Shown piece after piece: positions 41,130-49,830 of a DNA stretch of 64,000 bases. The stretch covers positions 4,805,563 through 4,869,562 of the forward strand of contig NZ_CP049780.1 in assembly GCF_011193355.1 (NCBI RefSeq). Reading direction: 5' to 3'. The stretch comes from Streptomyces sp. JB150 (GTDB lineage Bacteria; Actinomycetota; Actinomycetes; Streptomycetales; Streptomycetaceae). The notes under the pieces are model-generated. The model made no database searches and was not told the DNA's origin. It saw nothing but the letters and a program-made list of their open reading frames with translations. Both the position numbers and the translations under genes were made by a program. Numbering within the stretch: position 1 is the first letter of the stretch; each line of letters starts with the position of its first letter.

Positions 41130-42104
41130 GTGACTGTAGGTAACGTGAACCCCATGGGTCATGCCGGCAAGCGGCGCCAGCCCAGTCTTGCCCAGCTGAG
41201 GGCCTTTGCCGCCGTCGCCGAGCATCTCCACTTCCGGGACGCCGCCGCGGCGATCGGCATGAGCCAGCCCGCGCTCTCCGGCGCCGTCTCCGCCCTGGAG
41301 GAGGTGCTGGGGGTGACCCTCCTCGAGCGTACGACCCGCAAGGTGCTGCTCTCGCCCGCCGGCGAGCGCCTCGCCGTCCGCGCGAAGGCGGTGCTGGAGG
41401 AAGTCGGCGCGCTGATGGAGGAGGCCGAGGCGGTGCGGGCGCCCTTCACCGGGGCGCTGCGGCTCGGCGTGATCCCGACGGTCGCGCCGTATCTTCTGCC
41501 GACCGTGCTGCGCCTCGTCCACGAGCGCTACCCCGATCTCGACCTCCAGGTCCACGAGGAGCAGACCGCCAACCTCCTCGACGGCCTCACCAGCGGCCGC
41601 CTCGACCTGCTGCTGCTCGCGGTGCCGCTGGGGGTGCCGGGGGTGGTGGAACTGCCGTTGTTCGACGAGGACTTCGTCCTGGTCACCCCGCTCGACCACC
41701 GGCTCGGCGGCCGGGAGGGCATCCCGCGCGAGGCGCTGAAGGAACTCAACCTGCTGCTCCTGGACGAGGGCCACTGCCTGCGCGACCAGGCCCTCGACAT
41801 CTGCCGCGAGGCCGGCCGTGAGGACGCCCCCGTGACCACCACCGCCGCCGGTCTGTCCACCCTCGTCCAGCTGGTCGCGGGCGGCCTCGGCTGCACCCTG
41901 CTGCCGCGCACCGCCCTCAAGGTGGAGACCAGCCGCAGCAACCAGCTCCTCACCGGCTATTTCGCCGACCCCGCCCCCACCCGCCGCATCGCCCTGGCCA
42001 TGCGCGCGGGCGCCGCCCGCGGCGCCGAGTACACAGAACTGGCCTCCGCCCTACGCGACGCCCTGCGCCCCCTGCCGGTAAGGGTGGTGGAGGACACCGC
42101 CTGA
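41130..42104 (+). CDS. oxyR: Peroxide sensor OxyR
   Basis: 324-residue LysR-type regulator. The helix-turn-helix is in LAQLRAFAAVAEHLHFRDAAAAIGMSQPALSGAVSALEE. The redox pair is visible as GHCLRDQALDICREAG (Cys 216 and Cys 225), matching the disulfide-forming cysteines of E. coli OxyR. GTG 41130 follows GGAGG by nine bases; ATG 41154 is an alternative. Oxidised OxyR activates the divergent ahpCD operon through the inverted repeat just upstream. Confidence 0.96.
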   Translation: MTVGNVNPMGHAGKRRQPSLAQLRAFAAVAEHLHFRDAAAAIGMSQPALSGAVSALEEVLGVTLLERTTRKVLLSPAGERLAVRAKAVLEEVGALMEEAEAVRAPFTGALRLGVIPTVAPYLLPTVLRLVHERYPDLDLQVHEEQTANLLDGLTSGRLDLLLLAVPLGVPGVVELPLFDEDFVLVTPLDHRLGGREGIPREALKELNLLLLDEGHCLRDQALDICREAGREDAPVTTTAAGLSTLVQLVAGGLGCTLLPRTALKVETSRSNQLLTGYFADPAPTRRIALAMRAGAARGAEYTELASALRDALRPLPVRVVEDTA

Positions 42105-42154
42105 GGACCCCGGCACGGGCGCAATGGAAAGCCGAGGCCCAGTTCCCCCACCCC

Positions 42155-42209
42155 GGGGGCGCGGGGAACTGCGCGCCCAGCCCCCACTACCCCGCAGCCG
42201 CCCACGACC
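42155..42209 (+). repeat. Streptomyces intergenic repeat, copy 1
   Basis: GGGGCGCGGGGAACTGCGCG..CAGCCCCCA..CCGCAGCCGCCCACGACC. This 50-55-bp element is common between Streptomyces genes and contains self-complementary GC-rich parts. Nearly identical to the copy at 42278-42332. Confidence 0.8.
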
Positions 42210-42277
42210 GCCGAACCCCCCTCGGACGGCCGGCGTCACGGGCTGCCGCAACACCCGGGGCCCAGTCCCCCCCCCGC

Positions 42278-42332
42278 AGGGGCGCGGGGAACTGCGCGCC
42301 CAGCCCCCACCACCCTGCAGCCGCCCACGACC
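42278..42332 (+). repeat. Streptomyces intergenic repeat, copy 2
   Basis: Second copy in the oxyR-ABC permease gap (42105-42372), 123 bp from the first and in the same orientation. The gap holds no gene. The convergent genes around it would share a terminator here. Confidence 0.8.
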
Positions 42333-42372
42333 CCAGGCCATCCCCCCCCCGTAGGCGCCCAGGCCCGCGGAG

Positions 42373-44700
42373 CTACTCCGTGCGCAGACCATCCGGCCGC
42401 ATCAGCCGAATCAGCGGCGGCATGCTGAGCAGCGTGACGACAAGCACCACCCCCGCACCCATCCCCGTCATCGCCAGCACACTCGCCCAGTCCACCCGCA
42501 CCGCGGTGTCCGTCATCTTCAGCAGCACCGTGCCCAGCGTCAGCCCCACCACGCAGGCCAGCGCGAGACCGAGCGCGATCGGCACCGCCGTCTGCCACAG
42601 CACCGACAGGCTCAGCGTCGAGCGCCGCGTGCCGAAGGCGACCAGCGAGGAGAGCAGCTTGCGGCGCTCCCGCAACTGCTCCAGCTGGGAGACGAGCAGA
42701 CTCGCCCCGATCAGCAGCAGCACACAGCTCGCGCCGACGAACAGGCCGGTGCGGATGGCCGCGAACCGGTTGCTCTGCTTGGCGGCCACCCAGGTCATCG
42801 GCTCGACGAACGGGTCGATGTCCGCGGCGGTGTTGCGCACGTGCTCCCGGGCGTCCGGCACCGACTCGTCCAGCCGCAGATAGAGCTGTCCGGGCACGGC
42901 CGCCGCGGCCTCGCGGGGCAGGGCACCCGGGGTGAGCAGGATGCCGCCGCGCCGGACGCCGGTGGGGTCCGGGACCGAGCGGGCCCGCCGGATGTCCTCC
43001 GGCACGGGCCAGGCGACCGGCGTCGCCTCGTCGCCGGACGAGGTGGTGTCGAAGTAGAGCGCGCCGCCCGGCCGGGCCAGTGCGAGCCCGTCGGTGTCGT
43101 ACTCGGCGCCCTCCAGCACGAACACGTCGCCGTCCCGGCAGGAGGGCAGCGCGGCCAGCTCCCGCAGGGACCCGCAGTCGCCGACGGCGATCTGCGTGAA
43201 CCGCTCCGGCTCCTCGGCCCGGTCGCCGACCATGCCCTCGGAGAAGCCGTACACCCGGCTGACGCCCTCGGTCGCCTCGAAGCGGGCGCGCGCCGCGTCG
43301 AGCGAGAGGCCCGCCGGGACGCCGACCTGCATCTGGGCGCGGGTGAGGTCCTGCCCGGTGTCCTTCGTGTAGTCGTCCTCGACGCCCGCGAACAGCATCT
43401 GCAGCGCGATCGCCCCGGCCACCGCCACCGCGATGCCGTTGACCATGCGGGCCGCCGAGCCGCTGCTCAGCTGGAGTCGTCGTACGGCGAGCTGCCAGGA
43501 CACCGCGCCCGCGCCGAGCCGGGCGACGACGGCCTCGACGATCCACGGCAGCAGCGCGGTCACGCCGACCAGCAGCAGCAGGACACCGCCGGTGACGAGG
43601 TACTGGTTGAACTCGCCCTCGTCCCGCCCGTTGCCGATCATCGGGTAGAGCATCCCGAGGCCCGCCAGCGGCAGCAGCAGCCGCCACCACAGCCGGCGCC
43701 GCGCGGGCCGCGCCGTGCGCACCACCCCGAGGGGTTCGATCACCACGCCGCGCAGCGCGGCCTGGGTGACCAGCACGGCCGCGGCCGGCACCGCGACGGC
43801 GACCAGCAGCGCGAGCAGCGGCGAGGGGTCCAGGTAGCTGGGGAAGGCGCTGAACCGGAACACCTCCACCGACCCCGCCCACTGGCGGCCGATCAGGAAG
43901 AACCCGGTGCCGAAGACCAGCCCGAGCAGCGCCCCGGCCATCGCCTCGCCCGCGGCCACCCGCCGCGTCATCCGGCTGTCGGCGCCGACCAGCCGCAGCG
44001 CGGCCAGCCGCCGGTCGCGGCGCTCGCCGCCGAACCGCACGGCCGTGGCGACGAAGACGCCGACCGGCATCAGCAGCACCACGAAGACGACCAGGATCAG
44101 CAGCAGCAGCACCGGGTCCATCCGCTCCGTCGACGGCAGCGGATCACCGAACCGGTCGATCCGGGAGGCCCCCTCGCCGAGCCGCGCCGCGAGCCCCTCG
44201 CCGCCCCGGTAGAAGGCGAGTTCCTGCGAGCCGATCAGCCCGCTCTCCCCGATGGTGCCGGTGATCCGCTGCGGCAGCCGGTCGCGCAGCAGCGTGCCCT
44301 CGTCCGACTCCAGCAGCCGCTTCAGCGCGGGGGAGACCACCATCTCGTCCACGCCGGGGAGCCGGTCGACGCCGGGCGGCACGGGGGCGTGCGGCCCCTC
44401 CGGCTCCAGCACCCGGCCGCGGATGTCCTTGTCGCGGAAGGTCGTACCGGCGTTGGCGACGAGCAAGGTGTCGTCGCCCTTGTCCAGCTCGGTCTGGCTG
44501 AACCGGAGGTCCGAGCGGGCGCTCTCCCGGTCGTGCCGTGCCGCCAGCGCGTTCGGGATCGCGGTCGTGAGCAGCAGCAGCGCCACCCCGAGGCCGACTC
44601 CGACGGCGGTCAGCAGGGCGCGGATCCACCCTTCCCGCCCGCCGGCGAACGCGAACCGGAACCCGAGTCCCAGGTCCCTCGCCCACTGCCGCAGGTTCAT
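42373..44700 (-). CDS. ABC transporter permease, FtsX/MacB type
   Basis: 775 residues with about ten membrane helices in FtsX-type arrangement: one N-terminal helix (IRALLTAVGVGLGVALLLL), an extracellular domain, three helices (MDPVLLLLILVVFVVLLMPVGVFVATAV.. ), a second set including LLPLAGLGMLYPMI and SAARMVNGIAVAVAGAIALQML, then a second extracellular domain and a final helix cluster ending LPPLIRLMRPDG. ATG 44700 overlaps the stop of the ATPase gene (ATGA, 44697-44700). The pair forms a macrolide/peptide/lipoprotein exporter or envelope stress transporter under a PadR repressor. Confidence 0.9.
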   Translation of the reverse strand: MNLRQWARDLGLGFRFAFAGGREGWIRALLTAVGVGLGVALLLLTTAIPNALAARHDRESARSDLRFSQTELDKGDDTLLVANAGTTFRDKDIRGRVLEPEGPHAPVPPGVDRLPGVDEMVVSPALKRLLESDEGTLLRDRLPQRITGTIGESGLIGSQELAFYRGGEGLAARLGEGASRIDRFGDPLPSTERMDPVLLLLILVVFVVLLMPVGVFVATAVRFGGERRDRRLAALRLVGADSRMTRRVAAGEAMAGALLGLVFGTGFFLIGRQWAGSVEVFRFSAFPSYLDPSPLLALLVAVAVPAAAVLVTQAALRGVVIEPLGVVRTARPARRRLWWRLLLPLAGLGMLYPMIGNGRDEGEFNQYLVTGGVLLLLVGVTALLPWIVEAVVARLGAGAVSWQLAVRRLQLSSGSAARMVNGIAVAVAGAIALQMLFAGVEDDYTKDTGQDLTRAQMQVGVPAGLSLDAARARFEATEGVSRVYGFSEGMVGDRAEEPERFTQIAVGDCGSLRELAALPSCRDGDVFVLEGAEYDTDGLALARPGGALYFDTTSSGDEATPVAWPVPEDIRRARSVPDPTGVRRGGILLTPGALPREAAAAVPGQLYLRLDESVPDAREHVRNTAADIDPFVEPMTWVAAKQSNRFAAIRTGLFVGASCVLLLIGASLLVSQLEQLRERRKLLSSLVAFGTRRSTLSLSVLWQTAVPIALGLALACVVGLTLGTVLLKMTDTAVRVDWASVLAMTGMGAGVVLVVTLLSMPPLIRLMRPDGLRTE

Positions 44701-45386
44701 ACGATCCGCTCCATGTCCCGTGACCTGCCGTCCCGTACGACGATCTCGCGGTCGGACCAGGCGGCGACCCGCGCCTCGTGGGTGACGAGCACGACGGCCG
44801 CGTTGGCCGACCGGGCCGCGTCCGTCAGCAGCTCCATCACGCGCTCGCCGTTGAGGGAGTCGAGCGCGCCGGTCGGCTCGTCGGCGAACAGCACCCGCGG
44901 GCCCGTCACCAGCGCCCGCGCCACGGCGACGCGCTGCCCCTGCCCGCCGGAGACCTCGCCGGGCCGCTTCTTGGCGATGCCGTCGACCTCCAGCCGGGCC
45001 ATCCACTCCAGCGCCGTGCGCTCGGCGGCCCGGCGGGACGTGCCGTTCAGCCGCAGCGGCAGCGCCACGTTCTCCACGCAGGTCAGCTCCGGCACCAACT
45101 GCCCGAACTGGAACACGAACCCGAACTCGCTGCGCCGCAGCGCGCTGCGCCCGGCGTCGCTCATGGTGGCCAGCTCCCGCCCGGCGTACGTGATCGACCC
45201 TGCGTCGGGGGTGACGATCCCGGCGAGGCAGTGGAGCAGGGTGGACTTGCCGGACCCGGAGGGGCCCATCACGGCGACGACCTCGCCGGGGTGGATGGAG
45301 AACCCGGCGCCGTCCAGCGCCGTCGTCGGCCCGTACGTCTTGCGCAGCCCCTCGGCCACGAGCAGGGCTCCGGCGGGGGCGCTCAC
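44697..45386 (-). CDS. ABC transporter ATP-binding protein, MacB/LolD type
   Basis: 229 residues. Walker A GPSGSGKST (41-49), Q-loop QFGQLVPELT, signature VSGGQGQRVAVARAL, Walker B VLFADEPTGAL and switch VLVTHEARVA. Typical of ATPases paired with FtsX-like permeases. Its start overlaps the stop of the PadR gene (45383-45386) and its stop overlaps the permease start, so the three genes are one tightly coupled operon. Confidence 0.96.
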   Translation of the reverse strand: MSAPAGALLVAEGLRKTYGPTTALDGAGFSIHPGEVVAVMGPSGSGKSTLLHCLAGIVTPDAGSITYAGRELATMSDAGRSALRRSEFGFVFQFGQLVPELTCVENVALPLRLNGTSRRAAERTALEWMARLEVDGIAKKRPGEVSGGQGQRVAVARALVTGPRVLFADEPTGALDSLNGERVMELLTDAARSANAAVVLVTHEARVAAWSDREIVVRDGRSRDMERIV

Positions 45387-45910
45387 TCGGACACCACCGC
45401 CGCGGCCAGCTTGTCGAGACGCGCGGCGGTCAGCTCCAGCCAGCGCAGGTCGGCCTCGAGGTGGAACAGGGCGTGGTCGCAGATCAGCTGGTCGGCGAGG
45501 TCGCCCTTGCGCTTGCGGTCGGTGAGGATGCGCATCATGCGCAGGTGTTCGGCGCGCTGACCGTCGAGGATGTCGGCGGCGTCGCGGTGGGTGAGGAGTG
45601 CGAGGACGACCTTGGTGTAGAGGGTCGACTGCAGGTACGGCTCGGGCTTCTCCGGGGTGGCGAGCCAGCGTTCGACATCGGTGATCCCGGCGTCGGTGAT
45701 CGCGTACCGCTTGCGCTCCGGGCCGCCGCCGGGCTCGATGCCGTCGACTTCGACGAGCCCGTTCTTCAGCAGGCGGGACATCGTCGAGTAGACCTGGCCG
45801 TAGTGCAGCGGCCGGTCCTGACCGAACTTCGCGTCGAAGGCGCGCTTGAGGTCGTAGCCGTGGCGGGGGCCGGACTCGAGCAGGCCGAGAAGAGTGTGAC
45901 CGATGGACAT
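45383..45910 (-). CDS. PadR-family transcriptional regulator
   Basis: 175 residues. The winged helix is MSIGHTLLGLLESGPRHGYDLKRAFDAKFG..LHYGQVYSTMSRLLKNGLVEVDG..GPERKRYAITDAG, followed by a Vir_act_alpha_C helical domain (PYLQSTLYTKVVLALL.. LEADLRWLELTAARLDKL). PadR proteins repress linked exporter genes and release on ligand binding. First gene of the operon with the ABC exporter; direct repeats of TGTATAC lie just upstream. Confidence 0.93.
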   Translation of the reverse strand: MSIGHTLLGLLESGPRHGYDLKRAFDAKFGQDRPLHYGQVYSTMSRLLKNGLVEVDGIEPGGGPERKRYAITDAGITDVERWLATPEKPEPYLQSTLYTKVVLALLTHRDAADILDGQRAEHLRMMRILTDRKRKGDLADQLICDHALFHLEADLRWLELTAARLDKLAAAVVSE

Positions 45911-45930
45911 GACGGCCACTCTACACACCA

Positions 45931-45950
45931 TGTATACGTCGCGTGTATAC
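45931..45950. promoter_or_regulatory. Probable PadR operator
   Basis: Two copies of TGTATAC (45931-45937, 45944-45950), each containing the palindrome GTATAC, spaced 13 bp, 21 nt upstream of the padR start. AT-rich for this genome and in the expected place for autorepression. Confidence 0.55.
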
Positions 45951-45959
45951 GCCCCGTGT

Positions 45960-46229
45960 CTAGTTGTCGCTCGGCTCGCCCCGGCCGCCCGCCGGGCCCT
46001 TGGGCGGCCGGCCCCGGCGCGGGATCGGCCCCGCTTCGCCGGGCAGCCGGCCGGACTCGGCCAGCGCCCGGCGCAGCAGGAACTCGATCTGCGCGTTGGC
46101 CGAGCGCAGCTCGTCACCGGCCCAGCGGGCCAGCGCCTCGTACACCAGCGGGTCGAGCCGCAGCAGCACCTGCTTGCGCTCCTGCCGCGGCCGGCGCCGG
46201 GGAGCGGGTCCCTCCGCGGAGTCCGTCAC
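45960..46229 (-). CDS. Ribbon-helix-helix-like small protein
   Basis: 89 residues. Basic N-terminus, then RKQVLLRLDPLVYEALARWAGDELRSANAQIEFLLRRALAESG, the strand-helix-helix layout of Arc/MetJ-type DNA-binding proteins, and a Gly/Arg/Pro tail. GTG 46229 overlaps the stop of the SPFH gene (GTGA), so it is made together with that membrane protein. It may bind the palindrome upstream of the SPFH gene as an autoregulator. In some actinobacteria such small proteins follow SPFH genes and their role is unknown. Confidence 0.8.
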   Translation of the reverse strand: MTDSAEGPAPRRRPRQERKQVLLRLDPLVYEALARWAGDELRSANAQIEFLLRRALAESGRLPGEAGPIPRRGRPPKGPAGGRGEPSDN

Positions 46230-47161
46230 TGGTAGAGCGTCCCGGTGTTGAGGACCGGCTGCGCGGAGCGGTCCCCGCACAGCACCACCATGAGGTTGGA
46301 CACCATCGCCGCCTTCCGTTCGGAGTCGAGTTCCACGATGTCCCGCTCGGCGATCCGGTCCAGGGCCGCCTCGACCATGCCGACCGCGCCGTCCACGATC
46401 TGCCGCCGCGCCGCGACCACCGCGCCGGCCTGCTGGCGCTGGAGCATCGCCGAGGCGATCTCGGGGGCGTAGGCGAGGTGCGTGAAGCGGGACTCGATGA
46501 TCCGCACGCCTGCCGCCTCGACGCGCGCCTGCAGCTCGACGGCCAGCTTCTCGGTGATCTCCTCGGCGTTGCCGCGCAGCGAGAGCCCGTCCTCGTCGTG
46601 GGCGTCGTACGGGTACTCGATGGCGATGTGCCGGACGGCCGCCTCGGTCTGGGTGGAGACGAACTCGATGTAGTCGTCCACCTCGAAGGTGGCCTGCGCG
46701 GTGTCCTCGACCTTCCACACCACGACCGCGGCCAGCTCGATCGGGTTGCCGTAGGCGTCGTTGACCTTCAGGACGGCGGTCTCGTGGTTGCGGACCCGCG
46801 TCGAGATCTTGGTGCGGGAGGTGAGCGGGTTCACCCAGCGCAGTCCGTCCTGGCGGATCGTGCCCCGGTAGCGCCCGAAGAGCTGCACCACGCGGGCCTC
46901 GCCCGGCGCCACCATGTTCAGCCCGCACATGGCGACGAACGCGGCGACGCCGGTCAGGACGCCGAGGGCGATCAGTGCGGCCTTGGCGCCGGCGGCCGTC
47001 ACGGTCGTCGCGGCGACGACCATGGCGATCCCGCCGAGCAGCCCGAGCAGGCCCAGCAGCAGGGCGAGTCCGCCGCCGATGCTGTGCGCGGTGAACTCCC
47101 GGACGCGCGGTTCGGGCATGTCGGGCAGATCGGCGACGGCGGCGGTGTCGTGTGTGGCCAT
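46226..47161 (-). CDS. SPFH/band 7 (prohibitin-like) membrane protein
   Basis: 311 residues. Two adjacent membrane helices ([23 protein letters not shown] and [18 protein letters not shown]) precede the band 7 domain: [46 protein letters not shown].. and the coiled-coil-prone [72 protein letters not shown]. Such proteins form large rings that organise membrane microdomains. ATG 47161 follows GGGGGG; ATG 47188 would add nine residues without a ribosome-binding site. Confidence 0.9.
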   Translation of the reverse strand: MATHDTAAVADLPDMPEPRVREFTAHSIGGGLALLLGLLGLLGGIAMVVAATTVTAAGAKAALIALGVLTGVAAFVAMCGLNMVAPGEARVVQLFGRYRGTIRQDGLRWVNPLTSRTKISTRVRNHETAVLKVNDAYGNPIELAAVVVWKVEDTAQATFEVDDYIEFVSTQTEAAVRHIAIEYPYDAHDEDGLSLRGNAEEITEKLAVELQARVEAAGVRIIESRFTHLAYAPEIASAMLQRQQAGAVVAARRQIVDGAVGMVEAALDRIAERDIVELDSERKAAMVSNLMVVLCGDRSAQPVLNTGTLYQ

Positions 47162-47203
47162 GGGTGGCCCCCCGTTCTCGTACGGCATAGCTTTGATCTA
47201 GCT

Positions 47204-47217
47204 AAGTGATATCACTT
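47204..47217. promoter_or_regulatory. Perfect palindrome upstream of SPFH gene
   Basis: AAGTGATATCACTT, a perfect 14-bp palindrome, 42 nt upstream of the SPFH start, followed on the reverse strand by AT-rich TTAGCTAGATC. A strong candidate operator or promoter element for the SPFH-RHH pair and possibly for the divergent PBP gene. Confidence 0.6.
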
Positions 47218-47402
47218 TACCCCGTCACGGCAACCACAACCCCCTCTCAAGCGTCGGTTCCGGTGGGGCGGGTGCTGATTGTCACGTCCAGAAAAGACCG
47301 GATCGAACCGACTTGGTCACATAGAGCGGTGTTAGCTTGCAGAGCTGACCTGACGCACGCGACTTGTGTGACAACCGAGAACGAAGCGGAGCAGACGCAC
47401 TC

Positions 47403-49724
47403 ATGGGACGAGCGGAAGAGAGACGAGCGCGACAGCGCGGTGGCCGCCGCGCGGCGCCCCGGCGCCGCCGTTCGTCGGGGGCGGCGGGCGCGACCGGCAA
47501 GAGCGGCATACGCCGGCTGTTCACCTGGAAGAAGATCCTCGGCACGTTCCTCGGGACGTGCCTGCTCGGCATCGGCGCGTTCGTCGTGCTGTACCTGATG
47601 ATCGACATCCCCCAGGGGAACGCCCTCGCCAAGGAACAGGGCAACGTCTACAAGTACAGCGACGGCGCCACCCTCGCCCGCAAGGGCCTCAACCGTGAGG
47701 TCGTCGACCTCGCCGAAGTGCCCAAGCCCGTCCAGAAGGCCTTCGTCGCCGCCGAGAACAAGTCCTTCTACAGCGACTCCGGCGTCGACCTGAAGGGCAC
47801 CGCCCGCGGTGTCCTCAACACCCTCTCCGGCAAGGGCAAGCAGGGCGGCTCGACGATCACCCAGCAGTACGTCAAGAACTACTACCTCACCCAGGACCAG
47901 ACGGTCAGCCGCAAGCTCAAGGAGCTGGTCATCTCCCTGAAGGTGGACCGCCGGATGTCGAAGGACGAGATCCTCGCGGGCTACATGAACACCAGCTTCT
48001 ACGGCCGCGACGCCTACGGCATCCAGGCCGCCGCCCAGTCGTACTACCGCGTCGACGCCGCCGACCTCAGCCTCGAACAGGGCGCCTACCTGGCCGCGCT
48101 GCTCCAGGCGCCCAACTCCTACGACTGGTCGATCGCCTCCCCCACCGGAAAGAAGCTGGTCCGCGAGCGCTGGGACTACGTCCTCGACAACATGGTCGAG
48201 GAGGGCTGGCTCGACGCCGGCAAGCGCGCCGCCATGACGTTCCCGGTGCCCGAGGACCCCAAGGCCGCCCCCGGCATGGAGGGCCAGAACGGCTACATCG
48301 TCGAGGAGGCCAACCGGGAACTCGCCCGGCAGCTGGTCGCCCAGGGCTCCGCCGCCGACATGGAAGAGGCCCTGACCAAGATCAAGCGCGGTGGCTGGAC
48401 CATCACGGTCAACATCGACAGCAAGAAGCAGAAGCTGCTGGAGAAGGCCGTCGAGGACCAGCTGACCAGCAAGCTCGACCCGAAGAAGCGGGACGTCGAC
48501 GCCGACGTCCAGGCCGGCGCCGTCTCCGTCGACCCGAAGACCGGCAGGGTCCTCGCGATGTACGGCGGCACGGACTACGTCGAGCACTACACCAACAACG
48601 CCACCCGCGACGACTACCAGCCCGCCTCCACCTTCAAGCCGATGATCCTGGCCGCCGCCCTGGAGGAGGGCGCCACCACCCAGGACGGCACCCCCATCAC
48701 CGCGAGCACCGTCTACGACGGCGACAGCAAGCGCCCCGTCGTGGACAACGGCACCCGGGTCGGCTTCGCCCCGGAGAACGAGGACGACGTCGACTACGGC
48801 GACATCACCGTCCAGACGGCGATGAACAAGTCCGTCAACTCCGTCTTCGCGCAGATGGGCGTGGACGTCGGCATGCAGAAGGTGCTCGATGTCGCGGGCG
48901 AGCTGGGCATGGACACCGAGGAGCTGGAGGCCGTGCCCGCCCAGACCCTCGGCTCGATGGGCGCGAGCCCGCTGGAGATGGCCGGCGCCTACGCCACCCT
49001 CGCCAACCACGGCAAGCAGGTCACCCCGACCCTGCTGAAGTCCGCCGAGCACCGCGCCACCACGGTCGACCTGCCCGACCCGGTCGGCGAGCGGGTCATC
49101 AGCCGCGAGGCCGCCGACACCGTCACCTCGGTCCTCACCGGCGTGGTCGACGACGGTACGGCCCGCCGCTCGGTCCGCGAGAATCCGCTGCGCAACGGTC
49201 AGCAGGTGGCCGGCAAGACCGGCACCTCCGACGACAACAAGTCGGCCTGGTTCACCGGCTACACCCCCGACCTGGTCACCTCGGTCGGCCTGTTCGGCGA
49301 GGACGACAAGCCCCCGCACGCACAGGTACCGATGTACAAGGCCGGCGGCGAACCCCGCGTCAACGGCGGTGGCTTCCCGGCGCAGATCTGGGCCCAGTAC
49401 ACCTTCGGCGCGATGGACAAGGTGACCCGGTTCGACCTGAACACCACCCAGGGCGCCGCGGTCCGGCCCACCCCGACCCCGACGCCCACCCCGACCCCGT
49501 CCGAGGAGCCGACGACGCGGTCCCCGTCGCCGTCCGCCAGCGTGTCGGAGTCCCCGTCCCGGACGCCGTCGCAGACCCCGAGCCAGACGCCCACCCCGAC
49601 CCCGACGCCGACCCCGACGCGGACGACGCCCACGGCGACCCCGCCGGCGAACGGCGGCGGAGACAACGGTGGCGGCGGTGGCCTGCCCGACAACCCCTTC
49701 GACCCCGAAGAGGACGATCAGTAA
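47403..49724 (+). CDS. Bifunctional class A penicillin-binding protein
   Basis: 773 residues. Basic cytoplasmic tail, membrane helix (about 45-68), GT51 glycosyltransferase domain with catalytic Glu 118 in AAENKSFYSDSG (the common ED..F motif reads EN here), GGSTITQQ and RKLKELVISLK. The transpeptidase domain has STFK (Ser 409), SVN (477-479) and KTG (605-607). The C-terminal 100 residues are Thr/Pro/Ser repeats and Gly-rich. It polymerises and crosslinks peptidoglycan. The ATG has no strong ribosome-binding site apart from CGGAG. The intergenic region 47222-47402 holds no gene. Confidence 0.95.
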   Translation: MGRAEERRARQRGGRRAAPRRRRSSGAAGATGKSGIRRLFTWKKILGTFLGTCLLGIGAFVVLYLMIDIPQGNALAKEQGNVYKYSDGATLARKGLNREVVDLAEVPKPVQKAFVAAENKSFYSDSGVDLKGTARGVLNTLSGKGKQGGSTITQQYVKNYYLTQDQTVSRKLKELVISLKVDRRMSKDEILAGYMNTSFYGRDAYGIQAAAQSYYRVDAADLSLEQGAYLAALLQAPNSYDWSIASPTGKKLVRERWDYVLDNMVEEGWLDAGKRAAMTFPVPEDPKAAPGMEGQNGYIVEEANRELARQLVAQGSAADMEEALTKIKRGGWTITVNIDSKKQKLLEKAVEDQLTSKLDPKKRDVDADVQAGAVSVDPKTGRVLAMYGGTDYVEHYTNNATRDDYQPASTFKPMILAAALEEGATTQDGTPITASTVYDGDSKRPVVDNGTRVGFAPENEDDVDYGDITVQTAMNKSVNSVFAQMGVDVGMQKVLDVAGELGMDTEELEAVPAQTLGSMGASPLEMAGAYATLANHGKQVTPTLLKSAEHRATTVDLPDPVGERVISREAADTVTSVLTGVVDDGTARRSVRENPLRNGQQVAGKTGTSDDNKSAWFTGYTPDLVTSVGLFGEDDKPPHAQVPMYKAGGEPRVNGGGFPAQIWAQYTFGAMDKVTRFDLNTTQGAAVRPTPTPTPTPTPSEEPTTRSPSPSASVSESPSRTPSQTPSQTPTPTPTPTPTRTTPTATPPANGGGDNGGGGGLPDNPFDPEEDDQ

Positions 49725-49749
49725 GAGGGCGACCAGGAGGGGCTCTTGC

Positions 49750-49784
49750 GCACCCGCCGGACGACGACGTCGTCCGGCGGGTGC
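49750..49784. terminator. Bidirectional terminator between PBP and phosphatase genes
   Basis: Perfect 16-bp stem GCACCCGCCGGACGAC/GTCGTCCGGCGGGTGC with a 3-nt loop between convergent genes. Confidence 0.85.
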
Positions 49785-49830
49785 GGCGCTGTATCCGGGC
49801 CGCTCAACCGGTCCGTTGTCTCCGGTTGCG

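Noticed and set aside
42841..45525. 894-residue forward frame across the ABC exporter
   Set aside because: Antisense shadow; the reverse strand encodes clear FtsX permease and ATPase motifs.
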